Shown here one piece after another: positions 14,197 to 23,400 of a stretch of 64,000 nucleotides of DNA. The stretch lies in NCBI RefSeq assembly GCF_943169825.2, contig NZ_OW968402.1, forward strand, positions 930,001-994,000, in the 5' to 3' direction. Numbering within the stretch: the stretch's first letter is position 1; each line of letters opens with the position of its first letter. The DNA comes from Varibaculum prostatecancerukia (lineage in GTDB: Bacteria > Actinomycetota > Actinomycetes > Actinomycetales > Actinomycetaceae). Both the position numbers and the translations under genes were made by a program. The notes under the pieces were generated by a model. The model had not been told where the DNA came from, did not search any database, and saw nothing but the letters and a program-made list of their open reading frames with translations.

Positions 14197-16539
14197 TTAG
14201 CCTTTACTTAGACATGTTGCATAGATGTATGCAAGACGATTCGCTTCGCTTTGATTGGGCAAACGATCAGCATGAGCAGCCATAGTGAGTGGGCCTCCCA
14301 AAACTGGAACTGTGGTTCCAGCCCAACTATCGATCAGATTCCAGAAAGCCTTTTTCAGATTATCTGGTGAAGAAGCAAACCGGATTTGATAAAACTCAAG
14401 AATCCGAATCGATTGCGATTTACTACGAAGCTGCTGCAAAGCAGAAGAAAGCTCTTCCGAATTCTCCCAATAGCGACGCATCAAGAGATAAGCATCAGCA
14501 TCAGCGAGAACATCTTCTCGTCCGAATCCTTTAATGTCGTTTGCAACTCCAATATGCCTGCCCATCCACGTTTCCATAGAATCAGACGTTCCGGATTTAA
14601 GGAATGCTCCCCAGATTTGCAGTAAGTCTAAGGCCCATCCACCCAAATCTCCAAGACCGCATTCTTGTACTGACGCATCAGATCCATGCGAAGAATACCC
14701 TAAACATGTTGCGGCAAAATGAGCTATATCTTCTCCAGAAATCTGAGTACGTATATCAGTCGGCATCGATGAGCAGATTCTCTCAGCAGAAGCGCGATGA
14801 ATATTGTTCTCAGGAACAGTAGTGGGCTCGGGGGTATATAGTTGCCACATTGCACCTGACCAGTATCCATCTGACCAATATTTTGGTTTTCTCAACCAGC
14901 CTAAGGCGTAGTGACCAGCTTCACCTGCCGGAGGAGTCTTAAAAACAAGAGAAGCATAATCGTCAGCGTATTGTTTTTCCACAGATGCGATCCATCTAGC
15001 AAAAGGATCCGTTATCTCGCTGCTAGAGCTATCGCTAGATTCCTTAACTGACACGGCGCTTACCGCTGGTATGCGTCCTGAGTAAGCGACTCTGTCTAAG
15101 TCCCATTTACCTTTGTAGCCGTGTATTTCGTGGAATTGGTCGAACACCCAATTCTTGGGAATAGAAAAACCAAGATTTCCTGAAAAACCGGTGGACATAT
15201 CGGAAACGAACGACGCAACCGAATACCCTGCTTCAGCCACACGAGCACAAATATTACGCGAAGCATAAATACCTACACGATACCCGCCACCGAGGTTCGC
15301 GTTCACTGCGCGGAAGTACGGGAGAATATTGCTAGTGACTTCAGGGTCGGTGGCGTCGTAATCTACGGCGAAGTAGATGATGGTGGGTGGCACCCCGAGG
15401 CGCTGTGCGGCTGCTCGTGCTTTACGGGCATGGCGAGCACCATTTTCTGCACTAAAATGTCTCAGTTTAGTCGAGTACTCTTGGAATATTGGGAAATATT
15501 TTAATCCGTGACGAACAATTCGCTCTAACTCTCCAGTACGTAAGGCCTTAAAATAGTCAGCCTCAGCAGTGTTCTCTTGACCTGGCTCGCTCAGGTAGCG
15601 TCCCACGATCTGGTAGCCGTCTGCTTTCAAATGCTTGGCTAACTCGTCAGTGATCTCGAACCTTGTGTCACACGCTACGCACGCGCGGTTCGGGTCACCT
15701 TTAGAGGTCAGTAGGCTCATCCACGTGGTTGGATCAACCATACCGCTGACAGGTAATGCTAAATCATTCTGGAACGTACGGACTTTTGAAGCAATCGTAG
15801 AATTCCATGTTGATGTAGGGCTAACAGAATACCCGTTGCACACTAAAGCCACCGATGCTAGCCATACCCACTGGCTCGAGCCACCGCTAATCGTTTGTAG
15901 GCGTGAGCGGGTGCCGTTACCAAAGTTACCGGTCGCCTCCGCAGGGCTGAATCCCTCGATAGCTTGCAACACTTGGATCAGGGCAGTGTTCATTTCACGC
16001 CCGTACAAACCATCAGTTGGAACGATACCCGTGTATGCCTTGTACTGGCGATTTACTTTTTGCTGCGCCGTTCGAATAGCACTCTTACCGCCATAGGCAG
16101 ACAACAGTTTGAACTGCTTCATTGATAGCAATGCCATCATCAGCTCCAGATCAATCGTAGAAGATGATGACGATAACCCGATATCGCTCTTCAAATCCCG
16201 AATCGAAGAAGCAACATTATCAGTAAACTTAGTTGTGATACCTCCGTATTCTGCTGGGTATCCTTTACACCACAAGGCACCTTGGATAATGCCATGCACG
16301 TTACTGCTAGAATCATTTTTGCTGATCCCGTTCGGCCAACGATTCTTAAAACGTGACTGCGTCCCGGCACCGAAGTTATTCGCTGTGGCTGTGATACCCA
16401 GCTCGATTTGCAGGGCACGAATCAAAGCGTTGATCGTGTCCCATCCGGTTCGACCGTTCTCTGAGACTGAACCGAACCCTGTTTTTGTTTTATATGTGGT
16501 ATTTAGCCACTGCTGGGTTTTTAGCACCATCTGATCCAT
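14197..16539 (-). CDS. Peptidoglycan-binding DUF1906 glycoside hydrolase-like protein
   Basis: 780 residues from the ATG at 16539, which has GAGGAG 8 bases upstream; the longer frame to 16596 lacks a ribosome site. The N-terminal ~300 residues contain three peptidoglycan-binding-like repeats (GYPAEYGG, GNFGNGTRSRLQ and VRTFQNDLALPVSGMVDPTTW are landmarks). The middle is a DUF1906/Rv2525c-like TIM-barrel (ACVACDTRFEITDELAKHL, IYFAVDYDATDPEV, YRVGIYASRNICARV, WVFDQFHEI). The last ~250 residues are an unrecognised helical region. No signal peptide is seen, so release may need lysis or a dedicated export route. It could be a lysin or a wall-acting cargo protein. It is placed between HNH and terminase genes without a holin. 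Confidence 0.8.
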   Translation of the reverse strand: MDQMVLKTQQWLNTTYKTKTGFGSVSENGRTGWDTINALIRALQIELGITATANNFGAGTQSRFKNRWPNGISKNDSSSNVHGIIQGALWCKGYPAEYGGITTKFTDNVASSIRDLKSDIGLSSSSSTIDLELMMALLSMKQFKLLSAYGGKSAIRTAQQKVNRQYKAYTGIVPTDGLYGREMNTALIQVLQAIEGFSPAEATGNFGNGTRSRLQTISGGSSQWVWLASVALVCNGYSVSPTSTWNSTIASKVRTFQNDLALPVSGMVDPTTWMSLLTSKGDPNRACVACDTRFEITDELAKHLKADGYQIVGRYLSEPGQENTAEADYFKALRTGELERIVRHGLKYFPIFQEYSTKLRHFSAENGARHARKARAAAQRLGVPPTIIYFAVDYDATDPEVTSNILPYFRAVNANLGGGYRVGIYASRNICARVAEAGYSVASFVSDMSTGFSGNLGFSIPKNWVFDQFHEIHGYKGKWDLDRVAYSGRIPAVSAVSVKESSDSSSSEITDPFARWIASVEKQYADDYASLVFKTPPAGEAGHYALGWLRKPKYWSDGYWSGAMWQLYTPEPTTVPENNIHRASAERICSSMPTDIRTQISGEDIAHFAATCLGYSSHGSDASVQECGLGDLGGWALDLLQIWGAFLKSGTSDSMETWMGRHIGVANDIKGFGREDVLADADAYLLMRRYWENSEELSSALQQLRSKSQSIRILEFYQIRFASSPDNLKKAFWNLIDSWAGTTVPVLGGPLTMAAHADRLPNQSEANRLAYIYATCLSKG

Positions 16540-16596
16540 GAGAAAACTCCTCACTCGATTTATTGATATAAAAACCCGGCACCCACACCCCTTCAA

Positions 16597-16894
16597 TAAT
16601 GAGAAAGACGTGAATGCTGGGAGCCTAAATAAACTCGCGTAAACCCTTGTCCCGCCGCCGATACACAGCCAAGGCTTCGAAACAGGTAAAACCGTAGGTC
16701 GGTTAATACCCTGTTTGATTCGGTCTTTTTGCGTACGGTTGGCCCCGCCCGCTGACCTTCGCCAAGGCTGTAGAGATTCGAGGCCCCAACCCCCTAACCG
16801 AATCCTCGACTTGTCCTGTAACTTCCGGTGGGAACAAGGTCAATATTTTTAGGGTGGGGAAGTACCGGTGGTTATTTCGCGTTTTTCAAAAAAT
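16597..16894. other. Non-coding region next to the HNH gene, possible cos region
   Basis: About 300 bases without a supported gene between the DUF1906 gene and the HNH gene. In HNH-type cos phages the cohesive-end site lies between HNH and small terminase, so it could be here or near 12.9-13.5 kb; no specific site was identified. It contains short GC-rich blocks only. Confidence 0.3.
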
Positions 16895-17281
16895 CTAGTA
16901 GGTGTAGACCTGAAGGGCTTGTCTCCATCTGTCACCGTCTAACGCGCTCTGCCTGGAGTGGCAGGGTTTGCACAGGCTGCGCAGGTTAGAAAAGTCGTGG
17001 CTGCCGCCATGGTCTAAGGGTAGGACGTGGTGGACTTCCTGAACTGGGGTGGTCACTCCTTTTTCCAGGCAGTCTTCGCACAAAGGATGCTGCGCGATGT
17101 AAGCAGCGCGGATCTTGCGCCAGCGCGCACCGTAACGCTTGTTGATTCTCGGGTCACGTTGAAACTTACGGTAGTTCTTGTCTGCCTTTTTGGCGTGGAG
17201 CTGGCAGAACCTTTCGCGGGTTAGTTCGGGACAGCCAGGCGCAGAGCAGGGACGTTTTGGTTTGCTTGGCACCAGCCTCAC
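16895..17281 (-). CDS. HNH endonuclease
   Basis: 128 residues. N-terminal zinc-binding cysteines (CSAPGCPELTRERFCQLH), then a second pair (CEDC) and the HNH core VHHVLPLDHGGSHDFSNL followed by CKPCH. Phage HNH proteins of this size assist the terminase in site-specific cleavage at cos. It follows the replication module and precedes the packaging genes. It is preceded by a hairpin at 17304-17340. Confidence 0.92.
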   Translation of the reverse strand: MRLVPSKPKRPCSAPGCPELTRERFCQLHAKKADKNYRKFQRDPRINKRYGARWRKIRAAYIAQHPLCEDCLEKGVTTPVQEVHHVLPLDHGGSHDFSNLRSLCKPCHSRQSALDGDRWRQALQVYTY

Positions 17282-17303
17282 CGTCCTTTGCTGGCCAAGA
17301 CGA

Positions 17304-17340
17304 AACCCTCCGGGCAGTGATAACTGTTTGCCGGAGGGTT
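17304..17340 (-). terminator. Hairpin between activator and HNH genes
   Basis: AACCCTCCGG (17304-17313) pairs perfectly with CCGGAGGGTT (17331-17340), with additional pairing inside the loop. On the minus strand TTTCGTCTTGG follows. Probably ends the early transcript. Confidence 0.6.
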
Positions 17341-17432
17341 CGTTCCTATATTTTCAACTACCTACAGTATTTCAGGGTTAAGTAACGATTTCCATAGCGG
17401 GGTTCGGATACTTGCTAACGCATGGGTGCAAG

Positions 17433-17897
17433 TTAGCGTCTGCCATATAGTGCTACTGCCAGGCGATCTAATGCTCGGTTCTTTCGCCGGTAGACACTGT
17501 CTCGTTCAATATAGAAGTGGTCACCGATCATTTGGACTCGTTCGTCTTGATTGCCTTGGCCGAGGAAGAAGTTTTCCAACACGAACTGGTCATCGGTGTT
17601 GAGTGCTTGCCAGGCGGGCAGGAACCAGTCCAGGTACTCTTGGGCTTGTTGGCTGCGGGCGGCGAGCAGATCAATCTTGTCGAGGGTGGCAGCTATGCGG
17701 CGTTCACCAGCGTGGGGGTCGCGTGAGCGGGGCATGCCAGTGATTTTGGGGCTAGGGGGGCTGGCGAGGTCTTCGCGTAGCTGGTTTGCCTCAGCTTGCG
17801 TGTCTTGGCTGGCTGCTTGTTCCATCAGTGGGTAGTCCTCTAGGGCGCTGATTGCTGCCTTGCGGGTATCTAAGTATTTCGTCATCACATGCATCAT
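17433..17897 (-). CDS. DUF1492/ArpU-like phage transcription activator
   Basis: 154 residues. The C terminus is a sigma region 4-like helix-turn-helix (LNTDDQFVLENFFLGQGNQD, DHFYIERDSVYRRKNRALDR), preceded by a helical linker. DUF1492/ArpU-type proteins at the end of the replication module commonly switch on late phage genes. That role here rests on position and family resemblance. The start may be the first or a later Met of MMHVMTKYLDTRK. Confidence 0.7.
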   Translation of the reverse strand: MMHVMTKYLDTRKAAISALEDYPLMEQAASQDTQAEANQLREDLASPPSPKITGMPRSRDPHAGERRIAATLDKIDLLAARSQQAQEYLDWFLPAWQALNTDDQFVLENFFLGQGNQDERVQMIGDHFYIERDSVYRRKNRALDRLAVALYGRR

Positions 17898-17906
17898 GAT
17901 TTCTCC

Positions 17907-19265
17907 TTATCTAGAGTGGTTTGCCAGTTGTGTTTTGATTGCCTCGATCAAGGCGGTCTGGGTGAGGTTCTTGGCGTCTAGGGCTGTAAGTACTGCTTCA
18001 TCGAGGGTTTTTTCAGCGACCAGGTGAGTGATCGTTACCGGCTGGGTTTGGCCTTGCCGGTAAAGCCGGGCGTTGGTTTGTTGATACAGCTCCAGACTCC
18101 AGGTCAGGGAGAACCAGATGAGTAGGTGCCCGCCTGCTTGTAGATTCAGGCCATGGCCGGCACAGGCCGGGTGAATCAAACCGAGATTGATCTCTCCGTT
18201 GTTCCAAGCTGCTATATCCTCAGCGGTCTTTAGGAGCCGGGCTTGCGGGAAGCGCTCGATGATGCGTTCCAGGTCGTGTTTGTACCAGTAGGCAACGAGG
18301 AGGTTTTGCCCGTTCGCCGCCTCAACCAAATCTTCGAGTGCATCCAGCTTCGCGTCATGAACAGCAATGGCATCTCCGTTTTCGTCGTAGATAGCCCCGC
18401 TTGCCAGTTGTAGGAGTTTTCCAGATAGGACTGCCGCGTTAGCCGCATCCACTACTTGCCCGTCTAGCTCAATCATTAAATCCTGCTCTAGACGCTCATA
18501 TGCTGCCGACTCTTGATCGGCGAGTTTTACCTTCGTGGTTGTTAGCGTCAGCTCAGGCAAAGTGAGGTGGTCAGTGGTGCGCATCGACAATGTCATGTCC
18601 GAGATGGCCTCATAGATCTCGTCCTCAGCGCCTGCTCGCGGTTTATAGGTAAACACTTGCATGCCGCCGCGTTTATCAGGTACGAACCAGCGATCCCTAA
18701 ACCGGGTGATATAGCGCCCTAAACGGCTACCGCCATCTAGGAGTCGGAACTGTGCCCATAGATCCATCAAGCCATTAGAGGCTGGGGTTCCGGTTAACCC
18801 AACCCAACGGCTTACATAGGGTCGCATCTTCACCAGCGTGGCGAAGCGCTTTGCACGGTGGTTTTTGAAGCTGGAGAGTTCGTCAATGACGACCATGTCG
18901 AAAGGCCAGGCCGCGCCGTAGTGGGCAACCAGCCAGGGCACGTTTTCCCGGTTAATCACCGTCACCATTGCTAACTTAGCTAACGCGTGAAGGCGGTCTT
19001 GTTTTGATCCGACGGCTACCGCCAACGTCAGCCCCGTAAGGTGATCCCACTTGGCTGCTTCTTGTGGCCAGGTATCGCGTGCCACGCGTAGCGGCGCGAT
19101 TACTAGCACTCGCTGTACGAGGAAGTAGTCGAGGACAAGCTGCCAGATCGCGGTCAGCGCAATGACGCTTTTTCCTAAACCCATACCTAAGAACACTGCG
19201 GCTTCGTCATGGTTGATGATGAAACCCGTTGCCTGGGTTTGGTAGTTATGCGGCTTGTAGCGCAT
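17907..19265 (-). CDS. SNF2-type DEAD/DEAH phage helicase
   Basis: 452 residues from the ATG at 19265, chosen because GGAGGTGG lies 3-4 bases upstream. Motif I is FLGMGLGKSVIALTA, motif II MVVIDELSSFKNHRAKRF, motif III VGLTGTPASNGLMDL, and motifs V-VI are in IHPACAGHGLNLQAGGHLLI and QTNARLYRQGQTQPV. Phage SNF2-type helicases are encoded next to VRR-NUC and primase genes and act in phage replication or recombination. The start overlaps the VRR-NUC gene end by about 20 bases. Confidence 0.92.
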   Translation of the reverse strand: MRYKPHNYQTQATGFIINHDEAAVFLGMGLGKSVIALTAIWQLVLDYFLVQRVLVIAPLRVARDTWPQEAAKWDHLTGLTLAVAVGSKQDRLHALAKLAMVTVINRENVPWLVAHYGAAWPFDMVVIDELSSFKNHRAKRFATLVKMRPYVSRWVGLTGTPASNGLMDLWAQFRLLDGGSRLGRYITRFRDRWFVPDKRGGMQVFTYKPRAGAEDEIYEAISDMTLSMRTTDHLTLPELTLTTTKVKLADQESAAYERLEQDLMIELDGQVVDAANAAVLSGKLLQLASGAIYDENGDAIAVHDAKLDALEDLVEAANGQNLLVAYWYKHDLERIIERFPQARLLKTAEDIAAWNNGEINLGLIHPACAGHGLNLQAGGHLLIWFSLTWSLELYQQTNARLYRQGQTQPVTITHLVAEKTLDEAVLTALDAKNLTQTALIEAIKTQLANHSR

Positions 19266-19524
19266 TTGCCACCTCCGCAATCCCATCCACGCTGTCTACC
19301 ACGAAGACTTGGAAGCCTTGACCTTGCAGCTGCTTGATACGGCGATTCTGGATTGGTCTAGGTTTGGCTCCTGGTGCTTTTACTTCAGCGAAAACAACTC
19401 GTCCGCTCTTCAGACAGATCCGATCTGGGACACCAGTGACGCCGGGGCACACGAGTTTCCAGCAGATCCCGCCGATGCTTTCGACTGATTTCTTCAGTTC
19501 GTTTTCTAGGTGTTTTTCTTTCAT
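19246..19524 (-). CDS. VRR-NUC domain nuclease
   Basis: 92 residues from MKEKHLENELKKSVESIGG; the extension to 19641 is unlike the family and is excluded. The PD-(D/E)XK core is visible as GVPDRICLKSGRVVFAEVKA, with the D...ExK catalytic arrangement, followed by GAKPRPIQNRRIKQLQGQGF. Stand-alone VRR-NUC proteins are structure-specific nucleases, here probably processing replication intermediates with the adjacent helicase. Confidence 0.9.
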   Translation of the reverse strand: MKEKHLENELKKSVESIGGICWKLVCPGVTGVPDRICLKSGRVVFAEVKAPGAKPRPIQNRRIKQLQGQGFQVFVVDSVDGIAEVANALQAA

Positions 19525-19651
19525 GTCACGTCTTTCATAAGATCTGTGACACTCGTGTCGGTCTGTCCCTAAAACCCTATATAGGACTGTATTTTTTATT
19601 TTCCTATAGAAAGGGCTAGTAACGACTGACACGACTGTCACTATTGGCCGG

Positions 19652-21910
19652 TTACAGGTCGAATTCGCTGATCAAGGCGAGCCCGTCTACGAATCGTGCC
19701 CGAGCTGTTCGTCTCCGCTTATATCCGCCTTTATCGACGGCAGCATAAAAATCGCTAGTGGAGCGCACATACTCGCCCCTGCCTATTGCCCAAGACCGGT
19801 ACGCGTCGTAGAGATCCTTGGACTGCTCTGATAGGCCTTGACCTACCTGGCAGCAGTCCTCAAGGAAGTGAGCGAACCAGTCGTTAGCAGCCCGGTACGC
19901 CTCCGATGCGGCAACGACTTGTTTAGGTGGAGCCAGGTGGTAGTTCTCAGAGTGAATTAAGCGAGCACCTTCCATAATCCACGCCAAGACCGCTCCGCCA
20001 GCTTTGACGTATAGATGGTCAGCATAATTTTTGATGTCCTGTTTTGGGGTGATGGTTTGCTCGAACGGAATCACAATCAATCTGCGCCAGATGCCGGTAT
20101 CCATAGCTCCCACTCGCGGTAGATGGTTCGTGTACAAAACCAAGGTGTGGGAAGGGGTGAAGGAGAAGGGGTCTTTGTATTTCTTCTCTGCGGCGATCTT
20201 GTCAGTCGAAGCTAATTGTTTGGTTGATGAGGTTGATAGGCGCACGCCTTCATCATTTTCGCCGGCAATCAACAAGCGTCTAGCCCTGGTTTCTGCCATC
20301 TCGTGTTTGGCGTTGTTTTTCTTACCAGCGATCAGCACCTCAGAGGAGATAGTCTCCGCGTAAGAGCCCAACACGCGGGCGATGGTATTCCAGAACGTGG
20401 ATTTGCCGTTGTTTCCATCCCCGTAGGCGATAATCAGGGCTTCGATGAGGACTTTGCCGATTGCTGCTAGCCCGCATACCCTTTGCACATACCCAATCAA
20501 CTCCTTATCTGCCCCGAAAGTGACGGCGAGGCTGTCTAGCCATATCTGCATCCCCTCATCGGATGGGTCAAGGGCAGTTTGTTTAGTCAACATGTCAGCG
20601 GGGCTGTGTTCGTGCCGGGAGGTATCGCGCAAATCAAAGGTGGCGCTTGGGGTGTTGAGCAGATAAGGGTCGGCATCGAGCACCTGCGGGTTAATCAACG
20701 CTAACGGGCGTGCTTGGCGCATGACCGCCAAGATTGTGCGATCTGAGCGGCACTTGTATATGAACTTTAACCATTCTTGCGCTGCCATCATTTCCTGGTA
20801 GACCTGGGATTGCTCCCGGGTGAATGCAGAGAGGGCTTTGGCCTTGCTCATCGCTACCAGCATTGCTGTTACTCCCAGCCGGCTTGCTTGCTGGGTGGCT
20901 GTATCCAGTTCTTTTTGGGCTTGTTCTATTTGCCGGGAGGTGAGTTCTTGGACAACATGCTGGGCTTTAGGTTCGTTTTCCTCCCATACACCCTTGTCGT
21001 AGGCCATCCACGCGGTAGCAGGCGAATAACAAATCCTGTCAGCATACTCACCAGCAAGAATCGTCGCCTGACCAACATCGGTAAAATCATCAGGGCGCAG
21101 ACTGGTCAGCTGCTCATAAACCTCCGGCGGCACATAACCCGGCTCGGCGGCAACCTTGGCAGCGAACTTACACGCGCTATCCCAAATCAGGCCCAACTCT
21201 GCATCTGGTAATGGCGGGTCACAAAGGGTGGCTTTACGATCAAATAACTCCCGCGCCTGGGCGGTGTTGCCGTAGCGGATCAAGACCCTGCCCGCGAAGC
21301 GAGAAAGCGTGGCATTACGAGAGCCCTCGCCGATAGCAATCGTTGCGGCATCAAAGGCAGCAAACATGTCCTGCTCATCAGCCGCCGCGATCCATTCATC
21401 CAGTAGCTGTCCACCCTCGAAAACATGCACTTCGGCGGTGGGGTTTCCGTAGATGAACCTACCCGCGTCCAGCGCGTTATGGTCAAAGAAATCAAAACGA
21501 GCAGCCAGGCGTTTCTTCATCCCTGCATACTCGCTAGCGTCACCGATCTTGCTTATTGGGTAGTAGACATGGAAACGCGGTCTAGCGCACTCGCCGCCCT
21601 TGATTCTCATATGGTTGCGGGAGGTTGCGGTCATAAACTCGACCCCTGCCATCACCTCAGACAAAGATTCGGGCGTGACCCATTCGTTCGGGTTTTCGGT
21701 GTGGTCGTTGTCGATATCCATCACCACGCAATCCGAAACCAGGAAGTTCGCGCTCGAGCGATGATTACCCTTGTAGGTGGCTGCGACATGATCAAAACAC
21801 ACCGCCATTTCTAAGTCGGGTCCGCTGGTGATCTCGTGGCGGTTAGGGTAGTGGCTGTTGGTTTGCTTGCCTGCCATGTCAGTGGCGTAAAGCGTGAAGG
21901 GATGCATCAA
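19652..21910 (-). CDS. Phage/plasmid primase-helicase, P4/D5 family
   Basis: 752 residues. The N-terminal part is primase-like (CVVMDIDNDHTENPNEWVTP, with acidic metal-binding residues, and ARPRFHVYYPISKIGD). The C-terminal part is a superfamily 3 D5-type helicase: Walker A AYGDGNNGKSTFWNTIARVL near 490, RRLLIAGENDEGVRLS, and sensor LVLYTNHLPRVGAMDTGIWR. It should open the phage origin and prime synthesis. It overlaps the upstream DUF7768-like gene by 4 bases. Confidence 0.93.
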   Translation of the reverse strand: MMHPFTLYATDMAGKQTNSHYPNRHEITSGPDLEMAVCFDHVAATYKGNHRSSANFLVSDCVVMDIDNDHTENPNEWVTPESLSEVMAGVEFMTATSRNHMRIKGGECARPRFHVYYPISKIGDASEYAGMKKRLAARFDFFDHNALDAGRFIYGNPTAEVHVFEGGQLLDEWIAAADEQDMFAAFDAATIAIGEGSRNATLSRFAGRVLIRYGNTAQARELFDRKATLCDPPLPDAELGLIWDSACKFAAKVAAEPGYVPPEVYEQLTSLRPDDFTDVGQATILAGEYADRICYSPATAWMAYDKGVWEENEPKAQHVVQELTSRQIEQAQKELDTATQQASRLGVTAMLVAMSKAKALSAFTREQSQVYQEMMAAQEWLKFIYKCRSDRTILAVMRQARPLALINPQVLDADPYLLNTPSATFDLRDTSRHEHSPADMLTKQTALDPSDEGMQIWLDSLAVTFGADKELIGYVQRVCGLAAIGKVLIEALIIAYGDGNNGKSTFWNTIARVLGSYAETISSEVLIAGKKNNAKHEMAETRARRLLIAGENDEGVRLSTSSTKQLASTDKIAAEKKYKDPFSFTPSHTLVLYTNHLPRVGAMDTGIWRRLIVIPFEQTITPKQDIKNYADHLYVKAGGAVLAWIMEGARLIHSENYHLAPPKQVVAASEAYRAANDWFAHFLEDCCQVGQGLSEQSKDLYDAYRSWAIGRGEYVRSTSDFYAAVDKGGYKRRRTARARFVDGLALISEFDL

Positions 21911-22353
21911 AAGGTAACGTCCTGGAAATCAGCGTTGAAATAGTGGATGGGTAGTTCAAGTTCGCGGCCCCACTCGATCTCGGCGCGCATCCCGCGGCTA
22001 ACGCGGCCGGTGTAAACCCAGATCTCCTCACACTTGGTCAGCAGAATCCGGTTGAAAAACATCGCTAACTCACGCTCATCAGGATCGTCGTCATTCAAGA
22101 ACTGCGGATACAGCAAATGCGGAGTCAGCGGAATCACCCGCTGGCCGACAGCGAACGCAGAAAACTCCCGTGCCAGCACAACATTGGACTCCACGTCCCC
22201 TGAGTAGGGTGAGCAGATGTAGACCAGTGGCCGGTAACCGAACTCGGTGCGCTGGACGCTTTGCAGTGCTTTGAAACTAGTCGGATCGAGATAGCCCTCA
22301 GCGTTCTTCTTCGAGATCCCAAACTCGACCGTCGACATAGCTGGGCTTGTCAT
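21907..22353 (-). CDS. DUF4406/DUF7768-like phage protein
   Basis: 148 residues. LVYICSPYSGDVESNVVLAR, VIPLTPHLLYPQFLNDDDPD and KCEEIWVYTGRVSRGMRAEI match a phage family with a nucleoside deoxyribosyltransferase-like fold; substrate unknown. Its start and stop overlap neighbouring genes, so it belongs to the replication operon. Confidence 0.82.
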   Translation of the reverse strand: MTSPAMSTVEFGISKKNAEGYLDPTSFKALQSVQRTEFGYRPLVYICSPYSGDVESNVVLAREFSAFAVGQRVIPLTPHLLYPQFLNDDDPDERELAMFFNRILLTKCEEIWVYTGRVSRGMRAEIEWGRELELPIHYFNADFQDVTF

Positions 22354-23114
22354 TAGGAGTCCTGCCCTTCACGCTCGATAATGGGCAACAGGCCATGCTG
22401 GTTCTTCAACAAGTCATAGATAAACAAGCGACCTTTCTGCGTCCAATACATATGAGTGCGAGTTTTACCGCCATCAAACTCATGCGTCTTGGACTGGGTA
22501 TAACCCTGCTCCGCGTATCTGGCGTAAAGGAACCAGCGCCCCGACTGTTTAAACTGAACCCTCGAATCGAGCAAGATCTGGTTCAACCGTTTCGCGCTCA
22601 ACCCGTAGTCTTTGGCGATCTCGGTCGTTGTCAACAATGAGTCGGATTGCAGAACAATGTCGTAGTACGAGATTTTCGGTGCAGCCTCAAGCAAAGCCTG
22701 TTCGGCGGCGAGACGTTTAGCTCGCTCACGACGCAAATGAACAATCGCCTGCTCAAGAAACTCGTCATTCTCTAGCAGATCATCGATGGCGTAGATGCCG
22801 TGGCGGCGGATCGAGGGCAACACCTCATCGAATACCCATGCTTCAAACCGGACAGCGGCAGGCAACTTCGAGGATGCAATCAACCGATACAGATCACCTT
22901 CGGTAATGAACCTGACCTGCTGGATACCACCGGGCGTTTCAAGGGGGTAGCGTTTCACGACCCCCTTGCAATGCCTAGCCAGAGCGTCTTTCGTGTTCGC
23001 GTAGCCAAGTGCGGTAGCGATGTCACGACCGCAAAACAGTACAGTCCCGTCGGCGGTGATCGTGCGGATCGTTCCGAACGTTTGATTTGTGAAAGTCTGT
23101 AGTCCGGTTCCCAT
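22353..23114 (-). CDS. Phage antirepressor, Bro-N plus KilAC
   Basis: 253 residues. The N-terminal Bro-N domain has LFCGRDIATALGYANTKDAL, CKGVVKRYPLETPGGIQQ and FEAWVFDEVLPSIRRHGIY. The C-terminal KilAC/ANT-type winged helix has SLLTTTEIAKDYGLSAKRLN and GRWFLYARYAEQGY. Such antirepressors inactivate the lysogenic repressor or steer early transcription. No CI-type repressor gene is seen beside it in the window. It is transcribed away from the DUF3800 gene. Confidence 0.92.
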   Translation of the reverse strand: MGTGLQTFTNQTFGTIRTITADGTVLFCGRDIATALGYANTKDALARHCKGVVKRYPLETPGGIQQVRFITEGDLYRLIASSKLPAAVRFEAWVFDEVLPSIRRHGIYAIDDLLENDEFLEQAIVHLRRERAKRLAAEQALLEAAPKISYYDIVLQSDSLLTTTEIAKDYGLSAKRLNQILLDSRVQFKQSGRWFLYARYAEQGYTQSKTHEFDGGKTRTHMYWTQKGRLFIYDLLKNQHGLLPIIEREGQDS

Positions 23115-23183
23115 GACCGGCTCCCTTCTGAGAACCGGGATATATGACTCGTCACCGGGTGCGCCGAGACTGCGGCTCTCAGT

Positions 23184-23217
23184 AGAAGGCCAGAAACCCG
23201 CCAGGAGTTAACCCCTC
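23184..23217 (-). repeat. Partial copy of the 3' end of the sigma-like gene
   Basis: AGAAGGCCAGAAA ... AGTTAACCCCT here matches 29175-29208 in its two ends (13 and 11 bases), with a diverged 9-base centre. On the minus strand both read GVNS...SGLLL. Here it is in an intergenic region before the antirepressor; there it is the tail of the sigma-like protein. Confidence 0.4.
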
Positions 23218-23400
23218 TGGGATTCATCAATGAATGTGTCGCGAAACAAGCTAGCAACCACAAATACTGCCGGCACGTCCTTAGATCTGTATTTGCATAA
23301 GATTGATAGACTAATTGCCGGGATGTCTGGATTTTTCTAGTTATTCTTGTCAGATTCACTTAAACACGCACGAGCTTACGATTCTCTTGGGAGGTATCGC

